DNA from: Alterirhizorhabdus sp964247265
GTDB lineage: Bacteria > Pseudomonadota > Alphaproteobacteria > Sphingomonadales > Sphingomonadaceae
Length of the DNA: 23,107 nucleotides
NCBI GenBank assembly: GCA_964247265.1
Contig: CAXTTS010000025.1
Coordinates: 1-23,107 of the forward strand
Direction of reading: 5' to 3'
Shown here: positions 23,037-23,107 of the stretch, piece after piece
How the letters are laid out: every line of letters starts with the position of its first letter
How positions within the stretch are numbered: position 1 is the stretch's first letter
Translations under genes and position numbers: made by a program
The notes under the pieces: generated by a model
Databases searched by the model: none
Told to the model about the DNA's origin: nothing
Seen by the model: only the letters and a program-made list of their open reading frames with translations

Positions 23037-23107
23037 GCCGCTTTAGCTCAGTTGGTAGAGCATCGCATTCGTAATGCGGGGGTCACAGGTTCGAGTCCTG
23101 TAAGCGG
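23037..23107 (+). tRNA. tRNA-Thr (anticodon CGU), cut off at its 3' end
   Basis: The cloverleaf is complete except for the last acceptor base, the discriminator and any CCA, which lie outside the window. The acceptor GCCGCTT pairs with AAGCGG plus the missing C. The D arm is GCTC/GAGC with loop AGTTGGTA. The anticodon arm is TCGCA/TGCGG around TTCGTAA, giving anticodon CGT, which reads the ACG codon for threonine. The T arm is ACAGG/CCTGT with loop TTCGAGT. Confidence 0.95.

Noticed and set aside
1..23107. CRISPR arrays, insertion sequences, prophage or attachment sites
   Set aside because: No regularly spaced repeats, transposase or integrase motifs are seen; the tRNA at the right edge is cut off, so an integration site there cannot be judged.

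Overview
The window is GC-rich DNA (roughly 70 % by eye) from an alphaproteobacterium. It most likely comes from Sphingomonas or a close relative. This rests on the lgt-midA-pgeF order, the very long (about 1,560-residue) NAD-dependent glutamate dehydrogenase, the PAS_5 and RHH_4 proteins, and protein wording typical of sphingomonads. There is no mobile element, CRISPR array or rRNA. One 10-base run of N (20281-20290) is an assembly gap inside the glutamate dehydrogenase gene.

Left part, 1-9095, mostly housekeeping. On the minus strand lie lgt (lipoprotein diacylglyceryl transferase), midA (MidA/NDUFAF7-type methyltransferase), a small two-helix membrane protein and the start of pgeF, which runs off the left edge. 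From a 72-bp divergent gap the plus strand carries an acyl-CoA synthetase-like AMP ligase, a Tat-exported molybdenum hydroxylase large subunit without its partner subunits, hemH (ferrochelatase), phaB (acetoacetyl-CoA reductase) and a small ribbon-helix-helix protein.

Middle part, 9096-17131, an iron-acquisition island. Plus strand: a TonB-dependent siderophore receptor, a Sel1-repeat protein, a TonB protein and a PiuC/YbiX-type Fe(II)/2-oxoglutarate hydroxylase. Converging on it from the minus strand is a four-gene operon: PepSY membrane protein, DUF2271 protein, DUF4198 protein and ApbE flavin transferase. Three similar Fur-box-like 20-mers (9143, 12512 and 17095) stand 37-49 bases before the receptor, tonB and the PepSY gene, so the two arms look like one iron-repressed regulon. 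The DUF2271 protein carries the ApbE flavinylation motif DGITGAT. The best reading is that the plus arm imports an iron-siderophore complex, while the minus arm builds a heme/flavin electron route across the inner membrane that could reduce the iron in the periplasm. That coupling is inference and is the most interesting content of the window.

Right part, 17132-23107. The large glutamate dehydrogenase gene (minus strand, gap-interrupted) is followed by a PAS_5-domain protein (minus) and, at the very edge, a tRNA-Thr(CGU) lacking its last acceptor-stem base and 3' end. No stretch above 300 bases lacks a gene; the longest is 736-1025.
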